Source: DATFQE01 sp963739085
GTDB lineage: Bacteria; Actinomycetota; Thermoleophilia; Gaiellales; Gaiellaceae
Assembly: GCA_963739085.1 (NCBI GenBank)
Contig: CAVTZA010000018.1
Location: 62,001-126,000, forward strand
Length of the DNA stretch: 64,000 bases
Direction: 5' to 3'
A program made the translations under genes and the position numbers. Positions 1 through 8,530 of the stretch are shown here, in pieces; positions within the stretch are counted from its first letter, which is position 1; each line of letters begins with the position of its first letter. The notes beneath the pieces are model-generated. The model was given only the letters and a program-made list of their open reading frames with translations. It did not search any database and had not been told where the DNA came from.

Positions 1-198
1 CGCGGAGGCGAACGCGAGGCGCCTGCCCTGGCACTCGCGGCAACGCGCGACCGGCCACGCGGTCGGCGCGCCGCACCGGGCGCAGCCCGGACCGTCCAGC
101 CGCCGCAATCCGGCGCGACACGGGTCGCAGAGAAGCTGCGAAGACGCGCCGCAGACCACGCAGCGGACGGGCAGCAGGAGATCGAGCAGGAGTCCCAC
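1..198 (-). CDS. ComF-type phosphoribosyltransferase, N-terminal part (runs off the window)
   Basis: The first 66 residues are visible, starting at a GTG at 196-198, and the frame stays open to base 1. The segment has eight cysteines, mostly in zinc-knuckle pairs (CVVC, CDPC, CARC, CREC), the double zinc-ribbon found at the start of ComF/GntX proteins. In that family a phosphoribosyltransferase domain follows, linked to DNA uptake in naturally competent bacteria. The PRTase domain lies outside the window, so the family call rests on the cysteine pattern and on LLLPVRCVVCG. It is the last visible gene on this strand. Confidence 0.7.
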   Translation of the reverse strand, partial: MGLLLDLLLPVRCVVCGASSQLLCDPCRAGLRRLDGPGCARCGAPTAWPVARCRECQGRRLAFASA

Positions 199-249
199 AC
201 GCCGGCGACGCTAGCCGCGGCCGGCGCACGAGTGTGCGCCGACTCTGTG

Positions 250-1039
250 TCAGCTCTGTGCCGGCTGCAGGCGGTACTCGTCCTGCTCGGGCAGGCCGGC
301 GCGACGGCGCATCCGGTTGTCCGCCTCGAGCAGCTGCGACCGGTTGCCGATGTCCAGCCACTCGCCCTCGAAGCGGTAGCCGTAGACCGGCGCCCGCGGG
401 TAGAGCCACACGACGAAGCGACCCGGCTGATCGGGCGCGTTCCCCTCGTCCAGGTACTGCTTCACAAGACCTGCGTGCTCGCGCGGTGAACAGGTACGCC
501 GCGATCGACGCGAGCGTGCTCGCCGGCTCCTGTGGCTTCTCGACGAGCGAGACGACGCGATCGCCGTCGTCGAGCTCGACCACCCCGTACTGCCGTGCGA
601 GGCGCAGGTCGCCGACATCGTGCACGCCGACGGCGCTCCCGCCCCGCTCGCGCCAGAAGCGCGCGTACTCCTCGAGCGAGAAGTCGAAGAGGTTGTCGCC
701 GGCCACGACGAGCAGGTCCTCCCCCTCCAGCCCGGCACGCTCGATCACGAACTGCAGGTCGCCGATCGCACCGAGTCGGTCGGTGTTCGAGCTCGTCCCG
801 TCGTCATGGACGCGGACGGGCAGCCGGCCGGACCTCCCGGCCGCCCAGTCCTCGAAGTCGGCGGCGAAGCGCGAGTTGGTGACGACGTGGAGGGCCTCCG
901 CCTCGCCGACCTCGTCGATCTTGTCGGCGAGGTGGTCGAGCATCGGCCGCCCCGCCAGCGGCAAGAGCGGCTTGGCGACGTGGTCGGTCAGCGGCCGCAG
1001 CCGGGTCGCGTACCCGGCTGCGAGCACCACTGCATGCAT
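250..1039 (-). CDS. Sugar-phosphate nucleotidyltransferase (glucose-1-phosphate thymidylyltransferase-like), frameshifted
   Basis: Activates a sugar 1-phosphate with an NTP to give an NDP-sugar for surface glycan synthesis. From an ATG at 1037-1039 the protein opens with MHAVVLAAGYATRLRPLT, the nucleotide-binding signature of the family, and keeps KPLLPLAGRPM and VVAGDNLFDF (metal-binding Asp). The N-terminal frame runs to about 488. The C-terminal part (REHAGLVKQYL through GEWLDIGN to the stop at 250) lies in another frame. One extra base near 481-488 restores a continuous protein of about 262 residues, normal for the family. Whether this is a sequencing error or a real lesion cannot be told here. 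It follows ahcY by 22 bases. The exact sugar is not determinable. Confidence 0.8.
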
Positions 1040-1061
1040 CAAAAGGCCCTCAGGGACGCGC

Positions 1062-2330
1062 CTAGGTCCCTTCGTTCCAGGACGCGAGGTAGCGGGCCTG
1101 CTCCTCGGTCAGCCGGTCGATCTCGATGCCCATCGTGTCGAGCTTGAGCTTCGCGATCTCACGGTCGATCTCCTCCGGCACCGGATAGACCTTCCGCTCG
1201 AGCGTGGCCGCGTTCGCGATCGCGTACTCGGCCGCGAGCGCCTGGTTCGCGAAGGACATGTCCATCACGAGCGCCGGGTGGCCCTCGGCGGCGGCCAGGT
1301 TGACGAGCCGGCCGTCGGCCACCAGGTACACGCGGTGACCGTTCTCGAGCGTGAACTCCTCGACGAACTGGCGCGCCTCGCGCGTCTCGACCGCGAGCTG
1401 GCGCAGCGCCGGAATCTCGATCTCGACGTTGAAGTGGCCCGTGTTCGCGAGGATCGCGCCGTCCTTCATGACCTCGACATGGGAGCGCTTGATCACGTTC
1501 TTGTCGCCGGTCGCAGTGCAGAAGAGGTCGCCGATCTCGGCGGCGCGGTCCATCGTCAGCACCTCGAAGCCGTCCATGGCCGCCTCGAGAGCGCGGAGCG
1601 GGTCGACCTCGGTCACGATCACGTGGGCGCCCATGCCGCGGGCCCGCGAAGCGACGCCCCGGCCGACCCAGCCGTAGCCCGCGACCACGAAGCGCTTGCC
1701 GGCGAGCAGGACGTTCGTTGCACGGATGATCCCGTCGATCGTCGACTGGCCCGTGCCGTAGCGGTTGTCGAAGAGGTGCTTCGTCTTCGCCTCGTTCACG
1801 GCGATGATCGGGAAGCCGAGCGCACCGTCCTGCTCGAGCGCCTTGAGCCGGATGACGCCGGTGGTCGTCTCCTCGGTGCCGGCGATGATGTCGCCGAGCT
1901 GCTCGCGGCGCGCCGAGTGCAGGACGCCGATGACGTCGGCGCCGTCGTCCATCGTCAGCTGCGGCTTGTGGTCGACCGCGGCCTCGATGTGCGCGTAGTA
2001 GGTGTCGTTGTCCTCGCCCTTGATGGCGAACACGGCGACGTCGTACTCGTCCACGAGCGCCGCCGCCACGTCGTCCTGGGTGGACAGCGGGTTCGAGGCG
2101 CAGAGGACGACGTCCGCGCCGCCGGCCTTGAGCGTCCGCATCAGGTTGGCGGTCTCGGTCGTGACGTGCAGGCAGGCCGCGACGCGGTAGCCGGCCAGCG
2201 GCTGCTCCCGTTCGAAGCGGTCGCGGATCGCGGCGAGGACCGGCATCTGCCTGTCGGCCCACGCGATGCGGCGGATGCCCTCGGGTGCGAGGGCCAGGTC
2301 TTTGACGTCGTAGCGCTTGGTGGTGGCCAT
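1062..2330 (-). CDS. ahcY: Adenosylhomocysteinase (S-adenosyl-L-homocysteine hydrolase)
   Basis: Splits S-adenosylhomocysteine into adenosine and homocysteine, removing the product of SAM-dependent methylation and feeding homocysteine to MetH (encoded at 8.7-12.3 kb). The 422-residue length is typical of the bacterial enzyme. Visible signatures are HVTTETANL (about 55-63), NEAKTKHLFDNRYG (179-192) with the substrate and NAD contacts, and the Rossmann loop GYGWVGRG (218-225). The start has an AGGAAGAGAG ribosome site a few bases upstream. It lies 37 bases after the MerR-family gene on the same strand, so the two are probably co-transcribed from the palindromic site at 2705-2734. Confidence 0.97.
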   Translation of the reverse strand: MATTKRYDVKDLALAPEGIRRIAWADRQMPVLAAIRDRFEREQPLAGYRVAACLHVTTETANLMRTLKAGGADVVLCASNPLSTQDDVAAALVDEYDVAVFAIKGEDNDTYYAHIEAAVDHKPQLTMDDGADVIGVLHSARREQLGDIIAGTEETTTGVIRLKALEQDGALGFPIIAVNEAKTKHLFDNRYGTGQSTIDGIIRATNVLLAGKRFVVAGYGWVGRGVASRARGMGAHVIVTEVDPLRALEAAMDGFEVLTMDRAAEIGDLFCTATGDKNVIKRSHVEVMKDGAILANTGHFNVEIEIPALRQLAVETREARQFVEEFTLENGHRVYLVADGRLVNLAAAEGHPALVMDMSFANQALAAEYAIANAATLERKVYPVPEEIDREIAKLKLDTMGIEIDRLTEEQARYLASWNEGT

Positions 2331-2367
2331 CAGCTCTCTTCCTGTCGAATCGAATGTGTCTCGGTGA

Positions 2368-2700
2368 TCAGGCTGCCAGCAGGCGCTCGTGCTTACGCTG
2401 CTCCCAGTCGACCCAGTGGACGGTGTGGACGCCGCTCGCCGAGAGCCAGGAATCGACTTCGGCCCGAAGCGCCGGATCGCGGCGCATCCGCGCTGCGAAC
2501 CCGACGTCGGTCAGCTCGAGGCCGAAGCGCTCACGCAGTCGGCGCAGCGCGCGCAGCTGGTCGAGCTCGGCATCCCCGTAGAGGCGGTATCCCGAGGCGG
2601 TCCGGGGCGGCACGACGAGCGCAGAGCGTTCGAGGTAGCGCAGCATCCGCGGCGACCAGCCCGTCTGGGCAGCCGCCTGTCCGACCGTCAGTCCGTCCAT
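2368..2700 (-). CDS. MerR-family transcriptional regulator
   Basis: A 110-residue protein with an N-terminal MerR winged-helix DNA-binding domain (GLTVGQAAAQTGWSPRMLRYLE, here in two parts: helix-turn-helix at about 4-20, then RYLERSALVVPP and GYRLYGDAELDQL). The remaining 40 or so residues are short and lack the cysteine metal-binding motifs of metal-sensing MerR proteins, so the inducer is unknown. It is the first gene of a likely MerR-ahcY operon. A 13-bp inverted repeat directly upstream is a natural autoregulatory operator. A role in controlling SAH hydrolase or the methyl cycle is inference from position only. Confidence 0.9.
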   Translation of the reverse strand: MDGLTVGQAAAQTGWSPRMLRYLERSALVVPPRTASGYRLYGDAELDQLRALRRLRERFGLELTDVGFAARMRRDPALRAEVDSWLSASGVHTVHWVDWEQRKHERLLAA

Positions 2701-2704
2701 CGAG

Positions 2705-2734
2705 ATAACCTTACCACAGTCGTGGCAAGGTTAT
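2705..2734. promoter_or_regulatory. 13-bp inverted repeat, candidate MerR operator
   Basis: ATAACCTTACCAC (2705-2717) and GTGGCAAGGTTAT (2722-2734) form an inverted repeat with one mismatch around a 4-base centre. It begins 5 bases upstream of the MerR start codon and fills almost all the gap to the cupin gene. MerR proteins bind pseudo-palindromes of this size within promoters, so this is the best candidate for autoregulation and control of ahcY. I could not place convincing -35/-10 boxes. Confidence 0.6.
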
Positions 2735-2736
2735 GG

Positions 2737-3153
2737 TCACGGCTCCGAGGTGCTCTCTCGGCCGTAGATGTCCTCGAGCCGCACGACGTCCTCGATCTGC
2801 GGCGTCGAGACCTCGAGGATGGTCGTGTCCTCGAGCGCCGTTACGCGGTGCACCGTGCCCGGCCGGAAGCGCAGCGCGGCTCCGGTCGACAGCACCTCCC
2901 GCGTGAGCATGGCCTCCCCGACGGCGCCGACCTGGATCTCGGCCCGGCCGGCCTGGACGTACCAGGACTCGTCCTTCTCGCGGTGGAACTGGAGCGACAG
3001 CGACTCGCCGGCGCGCACGAACAGCACCTTGCCGCAGTAGTCCTCGGTGAGAGCCCAGATCAGCTCGTATCCCCACGGCTTGTCCACGCGCCGCGGCTCG
3101 AACGCGAACCGGTCTGTACCTTCGAGGTTGGGAGAGGAGAGCGAATCGCCCAT
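2737..3153 (-). CDS. Cupin protein of the phosphomannose isomerase type II C-terminal family
   Basis: A stand-alone cupin of 138 residues resembling the isomerase half of bifunctional ManC/AlgA proteins, which interconvert mannose 6-phosphate and fructose 6-phosphate. Recognisable elements are DKPWGYELIW (about 23-32), the metal-binding QFHREKDE, the second cupin motif around PGTVHRVTA, and the family ending EVSTPQIEDVVRLEDIYGR. The ATG at 3151-3153 is chosen because upstream sequence in frame is Arg/Ser-rich and not cupin-like. It is 10 bases from the nucleotidyltransferase gene at 3164-3859, and the two together resemble a split ManC. Isomerase activity is not certain, since many such cupins only bind sugars. 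Confidence 0.85.
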   Translation of the reverse strand: MGDSLSSPNLEGTDRFAFEPRRVDKPWGYELIWALTEDYCGKVLFVRAGESLSLQFHREKDESWYVQAGRAEIQVGAVGEAMLTREVLSTGAALRFRPGTVHRVTALEDTTILEVSTPQIEDVVRLEDIYGRESTSEP

Positions 3154-3163
3154 CCGGACGATC

Positions 3164-3859
3164 CTATGCCGCCGCGAAGCCGGGATGCGAGTCGACGAAC
3201 TCCTCCGCCAGACGCAACTCCTTCGGCGTGTTGACCGTGAGCCAGACTCCGCGGTGTCGGTAGCCGAGTAGTCGCCGTTGCGCCGCGAGCAGCGGGAACG
3301 TCGTTGTCTCGTGATCGCCGCGCTCCGGCAGCTGGTCCAGCGCCTCGGTGTCGAGGACGTAGAGGCCGGCATTGACCCAGTGCGGAAGCTGCGGCGCCTC
3401 GCGGAACCCGGTGACGACGTCGTCGTCCTCCACGTCGACGACGCCGAACTGCGAGCGAAGCGGCGCGAGCGTCAGCGTCGCCGCCGGCCCGCGCTCGCGG
3501 TGCCGCTCGAGCAGCGCCGTCAGGTCGGCGTCGAGGAGCTCGTCGCCGTTCATCGCGAAGACGGGTCCCTCCTCCCGGCGCGCCTGCGCGGCGAAGCGCA
3601 GCCCACCGCCGCGCCCGAGCGGCTCGGGCTCCTCCATCGCGACAATCTCGGGCCCGAAGCCGGCGAGCTCGCGCTCGAAGAGCTCGCCGGTGCCCTCAGC
3701 GCACGCCACGATCACGCGCTCGACGCTCGCCCGGGCGAACAGCACGATCGCGTAGGCGGCGAGCGGCCTGCCCCCGACGGGCACGAGCGGCTTGGGCAGC
3801 CCCTGGGCAGCATCGCCCAGACGCTCGGCCTTGCCGCCCGCGAGCAGGAGGGCTTCCAT
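3164..3859 (-). CDS. NDP-sugar pyrophosphorylase family nucleotidyltransferase
   Basis: A 231-residue transferase of the GT-A nucleotidyltransferase fold. It opens with MEALLLAGGKAERLG and KPLVPVGGRPL, the NTP-binding loop, and has the acidic metal site FAMNGDELLDADL at about 100-112. The ATG at 3857-3859 is chosen over upstream starts because the family signature begins at residue 1. The nucleotide and sugar are not resolvable. Mannose-1-phosphate guanylyl- or a related transferase would fit the adjacent mannose-isomerase-type cupin. It is transcribed toward that cupin and toward MerR-ahcY, and 164 bases without a recognisable gene separate it from UDP-glucose dehydrogenase. Confidence 0.85.
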   Translation of the reverse strand: MEALLLAGGKAERLGDAAQGLPKPLVPVGGRPLAAYAIVLFARASVERVIVACAEGTGELFERELAGFGPEIVAMEEPEPLGRGGGLRFAAQARREEGPVFAMNGDELLDADLTALLERHRERGPAATLTLAPLRSQFGVVDVEDDDVVTGFREAPQLPHWVNAGLYVLDTEALDQLPERGDHETTTFPLLAAQRRLLGYRHRGVWLTVNTPKELRLAEEFVDSHPGFAAA

Positions 3860-4023
3860 TGCTAGTGCCTGCTCAGTCGATGCTGCCGAGCTTCTGGGAC
3901 GCGAGCACCAAGCCAGGGGCCGCACTCGCCCGCGTCAAAAGGCGCTCTGCAGCCTTTGCAAAGGGGTTCCTGGCGCCGCGTGATCGCGGGCCAGAAGCAG
4001 GCGTGGATCGGCTGAGCGGGCAC

Positions 4024-5346
4024 CTAGGCCGTCGCCGGCTCGGCTTCGCTCTCGGGCAGGCCCGCGAAGGGCGAGCTCGCCCGGCCGATGCCCTCGTAGA
4101 CGAACCCGGCGGTCCGGGCTGTCTCGGGCTCGATCAGGTTGCGCCCGTCCACGATGAGGTTGCCGCGCATCGCGGCGAGCGTCTCGGCCGACGGCAGGTC
4201 GCGGAGCTCGGGCCACTCGGTGACGACCACGGCCGCGTCGGCGCCGCGGACGGCCTCCAGCGGCGTGCTGCGGATCTCGACGCCTCGGAGCATCTCGTTC
4301 GGCTTCGCGACCGGGTCCCAGCCGGTCACGTCGGCGCCCTCGGCAAGCAGCCGTGAGGCCAGCACGATGCTCGGTGCCTCGCGCATGTCGTCCGTGTGCG
4401 GCTTGAACGCCAGTCCGAGGAGCGCGACGCGTTTGTCGCGCAGGCGCCCGAGATGCTTCTGCAGCTTCGCGATCACGCGCCGCTTCTGTAGCTCGTTGAC
4501 CTCGATCACCGCCGACAGGAGCTGGAAGTGGTAGCCGGAGTTGGAGGCCAGCTGCTTCAGCGCGAGCGAGTCCTTCGGAAAGCACGAGCCGCCGTAGCCG
4601 ATCCCGGCGCGCAGGAAATGCGGCCCGAGGCGGTGGTCGAGCCCCACGCCCTCAGCCACCTTCGTCACGTCTGCACCGGTCAACTCGCAGACGTTCGCGA
4701 TCTCGTTGATGAAGCTGATCCGCGTCATCAGGAACGCATTCGCGGCGAGCTTGATCATCTCGGCGGAGTTCACGTCGCAGCGGACGACCGCGGACTCGAC
4801 GCCGTCGTAGAGCGACTCGACCGCGTCGCCGTCGGCCTCCTCGAAGGCGCCGATCACGATGCGGTCGGGGCTCATGAAGTCCTGGACGGCCCGGCCCTCG
4901 GCGAGGAACTCGGGATTCGAGACGTAGCCGACGTTGTCGAGGCCCCGCGCGTCCAGGCCGGCGCGAACCTTTTCGCCGGTGCCGACGGGCACGGTCGACT
5001 TCATCACGAGGACCGTGCGCTGCTCGAGACGCGGCAGCTCGTCCACCACGGTCCAGACGCGCGAGAGGTCGGCGTCGCCCGAGTAGGTGGGCGGCGTGTC
5101 CACGCAGACGAACACGAAGTCCGCCCCGTGCGTGACCTCGCCGACGTCCAGCGTGAAGGCGAGCCGCTCGCTGTTGCGCTCGAGCAGCTCGGGTACCTCC
5201 TCCTCGTGGAAGGGCACGCGGCCGCCCTTCAGCGCCTCGACCTTCTCCGGGACGACGTCGCGGATCACGACCTCGTGGCCGAGGTCGGCCAGGCAGGCGC
5301 CCGTGACGAGGCCCACCCATCCCGCGCCGAAGATTCCGACCTTCAT
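4024..5346 (-). CDS. ugd: UDP-glucose 6-dehydrogenase
   Basis: Oxidises UDP-glucose twice with NAD to UDP-glucuronate, the uronic acid donor for capsule or other surface glycans. The 440 residues show the NAD loop GAGWVGL (7-13), the KSTVPVGTG segment (116-124), NPEFLAEG (144-151), the linker AANAFLMTRISFINE and the catalytic-cysteine motif GGSCFPKD (Cys255). The C-terminal UDP-binding domain begins near 305 (ALLGLAFKPHTDDMREAPS). It is full length. A secreted glucuronyl C5-epimerase-like protein at 45.8-47.4 kb may act on a glycan made with its product, which is inference. Confidence 0.95.
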   Translation of the reverse strand: MKVGIFGAGWVGLVTGACLADLGHEVVIRDVVPEKVEALKGGRVPFHEEEVPELLERNSERLAFTLDVGEVTHGADFVFVCVDTPPTYSGDADLSRVWTVVDELPRLEQRTVLVMKSTVPVGTGEKVRAGLDARGLDNVGYVSNPEFLAEGRAVQDFMSPDRIVIGAFEEADGDAVESLYDGVESAVVRCDVNSAEMIKLAANAFLMTRISFINEIANVCELTGADVTKVAEGVGLDHRLGPHFLRAGIGYGGSCFPKDSLALKQLASNSGYHFQLLSAVIEVNELQKRRVIAKLQKHLGRLRDKRVALLGLAFKPHTDDMREAPSIVLASRLLAEGADVTGWDPVAKPNEMLRGVEIRSTPLEAVRGADAAVVVTEWPELRDLPSAETLAAMRGNLIVDGRNLIEPETARTAGFVYEGIGRASSPFAGLPESEAEPATA

Positions 5347-5394
5347 GAGCCCGGAATCCTACGGATCCCGATTCGGGTCATCTTCCGTCGAACG

Positions 5395-7347
5395 CTATTT
5401 GACGGGCCGCAGGCCCTTCGCGATCGCGATCATCGTCTCGTTCGACAGCTTGTCGAGCAGCGTGTTCACGACCCAGTAGGACCGGTCGCCCTCGCGCAGG
5501 GCGACCATGTGCAGCTTCGAGCCCGAGTAGTAGAGGTCGTAGGTGCGGCGGCCGATCCTCGTGCGCTGGCTCGACTCCGCGAGCGCGGGCGCGTCCTCCC
5601 AGTCGGTCTGCTGGATCCCCCAGTACTGGTAGACGCCGTCGGCGAAGAAGCGATACGAGAGCCGCACGGCCTTGTGGCCGTCGATCTCGTACGCACGCAC
5701 CGGCATGGCCGAGTCGGGCTGTGACGAGCGCTCGATGATCGTCGGCAGCATCAGCTTGAAGTCGACCTTGCGGCGCACCTGGCGGATGAGCGGGAGGCTC
5801 GTGGCCGGGTCGCGGATCACGACCGCCGGCCGGCGCTTGGGCGTACGGTCGACAGGGGCCGGCGCGAGCGTGCCGTGGAACGTCTGGCCGACGACGACCG
5901 CGATCATCGCCTCACCGGTCAGCCGGGAGAGTTTCCCCGCGGGCATCTTCTGGACGTCCGCGCTCCCGATCAGGGTCGCCAGCTGTCGCGCCGCAGCCTC
6001 CGCGCCGGGGCGCGAAGGGCGCCAGTACACACGCGACCGGAAGTAGTCGAAGCTCGGTGCGTTCGGCTTGACGTTGTTCGGCGGCAGCAGCGCCTGGTAG
6101 CCACGGCGAGCGAGGAGGTACGACCCGTTGGCCGCGGAACCGTTCATGCCGTTGCCGTTGAGCACGACCAGCGTCGTCCGGCTCGGCGGGGGCGCCTTGC
6201 TCTTCTTCTTGCGCAGCTTGCGCTGTAGCGCGACTGCGGTCGCCTTCTCGGCGGCGTCGACGTCCGGGGTGTTGAACTCGGCCACCGCGCGCTCGACATC
6301 GGACGGATTGGCGATGAGCTCCTGCGCGCCGTTCTCGCCCTGGTAGTCGCTGACCTGCTCGATTCGGCTCTGGAAGAAGTGCCCCGGCGGCAGGTGGTAG
6401 GCGAAGACGGCGTAGGTGAGGATCGTGTTCAGCGAGACCTTGGACCTGCCGCCGCCGGCGACCTTCACGTTGTCACTGATGGCGTCGATGATCTTCGGCA
6501 CCGTCGTGGGTGCGAACGAGTGCGACACCTGCTGCTTGAGTGCTTTCACGAACATCTGCTGGCGCGCGTTGCGGTAGAGATCGGAGTCCAAGTGCCGGTA
6601 GCGGACGAAGTCGAGCGTCTTCTGGCCGTTCAGCTTCTGGTAGCCGGGCTGGAGGTCGATGGCGGCGTAGCGCTCGCCCCCGCTCGTGTTGTTGTTGAAG
6701 TAGCGGTGGTCGACGTCCATCCAGACGCCGCCGACCTTGGCGACGAGCTGCTTGAAGCCGCGGAAGTTGATCGTGATCAGGTAGTTGATCGGCACGCCCG
6801 TGAGCGCCTTCACCGTCTCGAGCGAGCCCTCCGGGCCGCAGGTCGCGTAGGCCTGGTTGATGCGGTCGAAGAAGCGACTGGTCGGGCAGTGGATCTCGAC
6901 GCGGAGGTCGCGCGGGAACGAGAGCATCGAGATCGAGTCGGTCGTGGGGTCGGCGCGGACGAGCATCAGCGTGTCCGACCGTGACGGGCTCCCCGTCTTG
7001 ATGTCCTCGAGCCGGCGGTCGTAGCCGACCACGAGCGCGACCGCGGGCTGGTTCGGCGGCGGCACCTTGTCGAGCTTCTTCTGGGCGCGCTTCACCGCCG
7101 GCGAGTAGTTGCTCAGCTTCTCGACGCTCTTGTCGAGGTAGAGGTAGTAGCCGCCCGCGAGCCCCAGCGCGACCATCAGCACGAGGGCGAAGAGCGAGAA
7201 GAGGATCTTGCCGACGAAGCGGAGCCTGCTCCGCTTGGGCTGCTGGTACCGCGTCATGCGGGTGAGGGCGCGGGGCGGTAGAACGGCATGGCCGTTCCCG
7301 TTCAACTCGGCTCCACGGCCGATTCCCTTCTTCAGCGTCGTCCGCAT
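5395..7347 (-). CDS. LytR-CpsA-Psr (LCP) family glycan ligase with extra C-terminal domain
   Basis: LCP proteins transfer lipid-linked glycans to peptidoglycan on the outer face of the membrane. This 650-residue protein has a basic cytoplasmic tail, one membrane helix (about 47-70), an LCP catalytic domain (about 105-300, with SDTLMLVRADP and LSFPRDLRVEI containing the conserved Asp/Arg pattern) and a LytR_C domain near 395-485 (TTLVVLNGNGMNG). A further region of about 130 residues at the C-terminus (IDGHKAVRLSYRFFADG to the end) is not part of the usual LCP layout. The start at 7347 lacks a clear ribosome site, and an internal ATG at residue 31 is possible. Its position after ugd and sugar activation genes fits glycan attachment. 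Confidence 0.92.
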   Translation of the reverse strand: MRTTLKKGIGRGAELNGNGHAVLPPRALTRMTRYQQPKRSRLRFVGKILFSLFALVLMVALGLAGGYYLYLDKSVEKLSNYSPAVKRAQKKLDKVPPPNQPAVALVVGYDRRLEDIKTGSPSRSDTLMLVRADPTTDSISMLSFPRDLRVEIHCPTSRFFDRINQAYATCGPEGSLETVKALTGVPINYLITINFRGFKQLVAKVGGVWMDVDHRYFNNNTSGGERYAAIDLQPGYQKLNGQKTLDFVRYRHLDSDLYRNARQQMFVKALKQQVSHSFAPTTVPKIIDAISDNVKVAGGGRSKVSLNTILTYAVFAYHLPPGHFFQSRIEQVSDYQGENGAQELIANPSDVERAVAEFNTPDVDAAEKATAVALQRKLRKKKSKAPPPSRTTLVVLNGNGMNGSAANGSYLLARRGYQALLPPNNVKPNAPSFDYFRSRVYWRPSRPGAEAAARQLATLIGSADVQKMPAGKLSRLTGEAMIAVVVGQTFHGTLAPAPVDRTPKRRPAVVIRDPATSLPLIRQVRRKVDFKLMLPTIIERSSQPDSAMPVRAYEIDGHKAVRLSYRFFADGVYQYWGIQQTDWEDAPALAESSQRTRIGRRTYDLYYSGSKLHMVALREGDRSYWVVNTLLDKLSNETMIAIAKGLRPVK

Positions 7348-7419
7348 CGAGGCCCAGAAAACGCGAGAACGCCCTGCGGGCGTTCGCCGGGGACGCAGGA
7401 TAGCCGACTCGTCGGCAGC

Positions 7420-8529
7420 CTAGGAATCTGCGGTCTGCTCCGCGAGCCACTGCGCGACCGCGAGGAGGCTTCCGCTCTCCTCGTAGACGCTGCGTTGCTC
7501 GTCGGCGCCCGTGCCACGTTCGACGAGGCGTTCGACCTCTGCCAGCTCCTCCCTGCAGCCAAGCCGCACCGCAGCGGGCTCAGCCCGCTCCACGAGCGCG
7601 AGCACGGCCTCGTGCGCCGGCCGCTCCTCGTCGCGCACGAGGTCGATGAGCTGCCCGTTGAGGCCGTCGCGTGCGGCGCGCCACTTGTTCTCCTTCACGA
7701 GCGTCACCGGCTGGATCGGGGGCTTCTCGCCCCGCTCGAAATCGTCCGCCAGCGTCGCGACGAGGCTCTGCACCAGCGCCACGAGGCCGGCGACGCTCTC
7801 GAGCCGCGTCTGGGCGTCGGGGATGCGCACCTCGAGCGTGCCCAGCTTGGGATGCGGCCGCAGGTCCCACCAGATGTACGTGTAGTCGGAGAACGAGCCG
7901 GTCTTGATCGCGCGCTCGACTAGCAGCTCGAACTCCTCGAACGACGCGAAGGCAGGCGGGATGCCGCTGCGCGGGAAGGTCTCGAAGATCTTCGTGCGGG
8001 TCGAGGCGAGGCCCGTGTCGCGGCCGAGCCAGAAGGGCGAGTTCGCCGAGAGGGCGAGCAGCTCCGGGAGCCAGGTGCGAAGCCCGTTGGCGACCGCGAT
8101 CGCGGCGTCGGCGGTGGCCAGGCCGACGTGCACGTGCAGGCCGAAGATCACCTCCTGCTCGGCGACCCAACGCATCTCGCTCATCAGCTCGCGGTAGCGC
8201 TCGTGCTCGGTGACCTCCTGGTGCTCCCAGCGGGAGAAGGGGTGGGTCCCGGCCGACGCGATCACCGCGCCGCGCTCCGCGGCGGCGTCGCGCAGGGTCG
8301 CCCTCAGCCCGCGCGCGTCCTCGATCGCCTCGGCCACCGAGCCGGCGACGTGGGTGGCGACCTCGATCACGGACTGCAGCAGCTCGGCCTTGATCCGGCG
8401 CTCGTGGGAGGCGGCCTCGGCGACCTCGTCGAAGCGCGAGACGAGCTCGTAGCTCTCCTGGTGGAGCAGCTGGAACTCCTCCTCGACGCCCAGGCTGAAG
8501 GGGGCGCTCTTGCCGAAGTTGATGTCTAT
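7420..8529 (-). CDS. YbdK-type carboxylate-amine ligase (glutamate-cysteine ligase 2 family), apparent ATA start
   Basis: Member of the GCS2 ATP-grasp-like family that joins glutamate to cysteine or another amine. The family core is plain: FSLGVEEEFQLL near the N-terminus, HVHVGL, and DLRPHPKLGTLEVRIPDAQT. The conserved protein begins at DINFGKSAPFSLGVEEEF, immediately preceded by ATA (8527-8529). That codon lies 5 bases after an AAGGAAG ribosome site and gives 369 residues, close to the 372 of E. coli YbdK. No ATG, GTG or TTG lies near that point. An upstream ATG at 8646 would force translation through the structured element at 8531-8699. I therefore place the start at ATA, as an inference. 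The true substrate is unknown. Confidence 0.85.
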   Translation of the reverse strand: MDINFGKSAPFSLGVEEEFQLLHQESYELVSRFDEVAEAASHERRIKAELLQSVIEVATHVAGSVAEAIEDARGLRATLRDAAAERGAVIASAGTHPFSRWEHQEVTEHERYRELMSEMRWVAEQEVIFGLHVHVGLATADAAIAVANGLRTWLPELLALSANSPFWLGRDTGLASTRTKIFETFPRSGIPPAFASFEEFELLVERAIKTGSFSDYTYIWWDLRPHPKLGTLEVRIPDAQTRLESVAGLVALVQSLVATLADDFERGEKPPIQPVTLVKENKWRAARDGLNGQLIDLVRDEERPAHEAVLALVERAEPAAVRLGCREELAEVERLVERGTGADEQRSVYEESGSLLAVAQWLAEQTADS

Positions 8530-8530
8530 T

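Noticed and set aside
234..2708. Very long + strand open frames opposite real genes (also at 8608-12732, 49444-52335 and others)
   Set aside because: They are antisense shadows typical of high-GC DNA, Arg/Ala/Asp-rich, with no family motifs, and the opposite strand carries clear genes.
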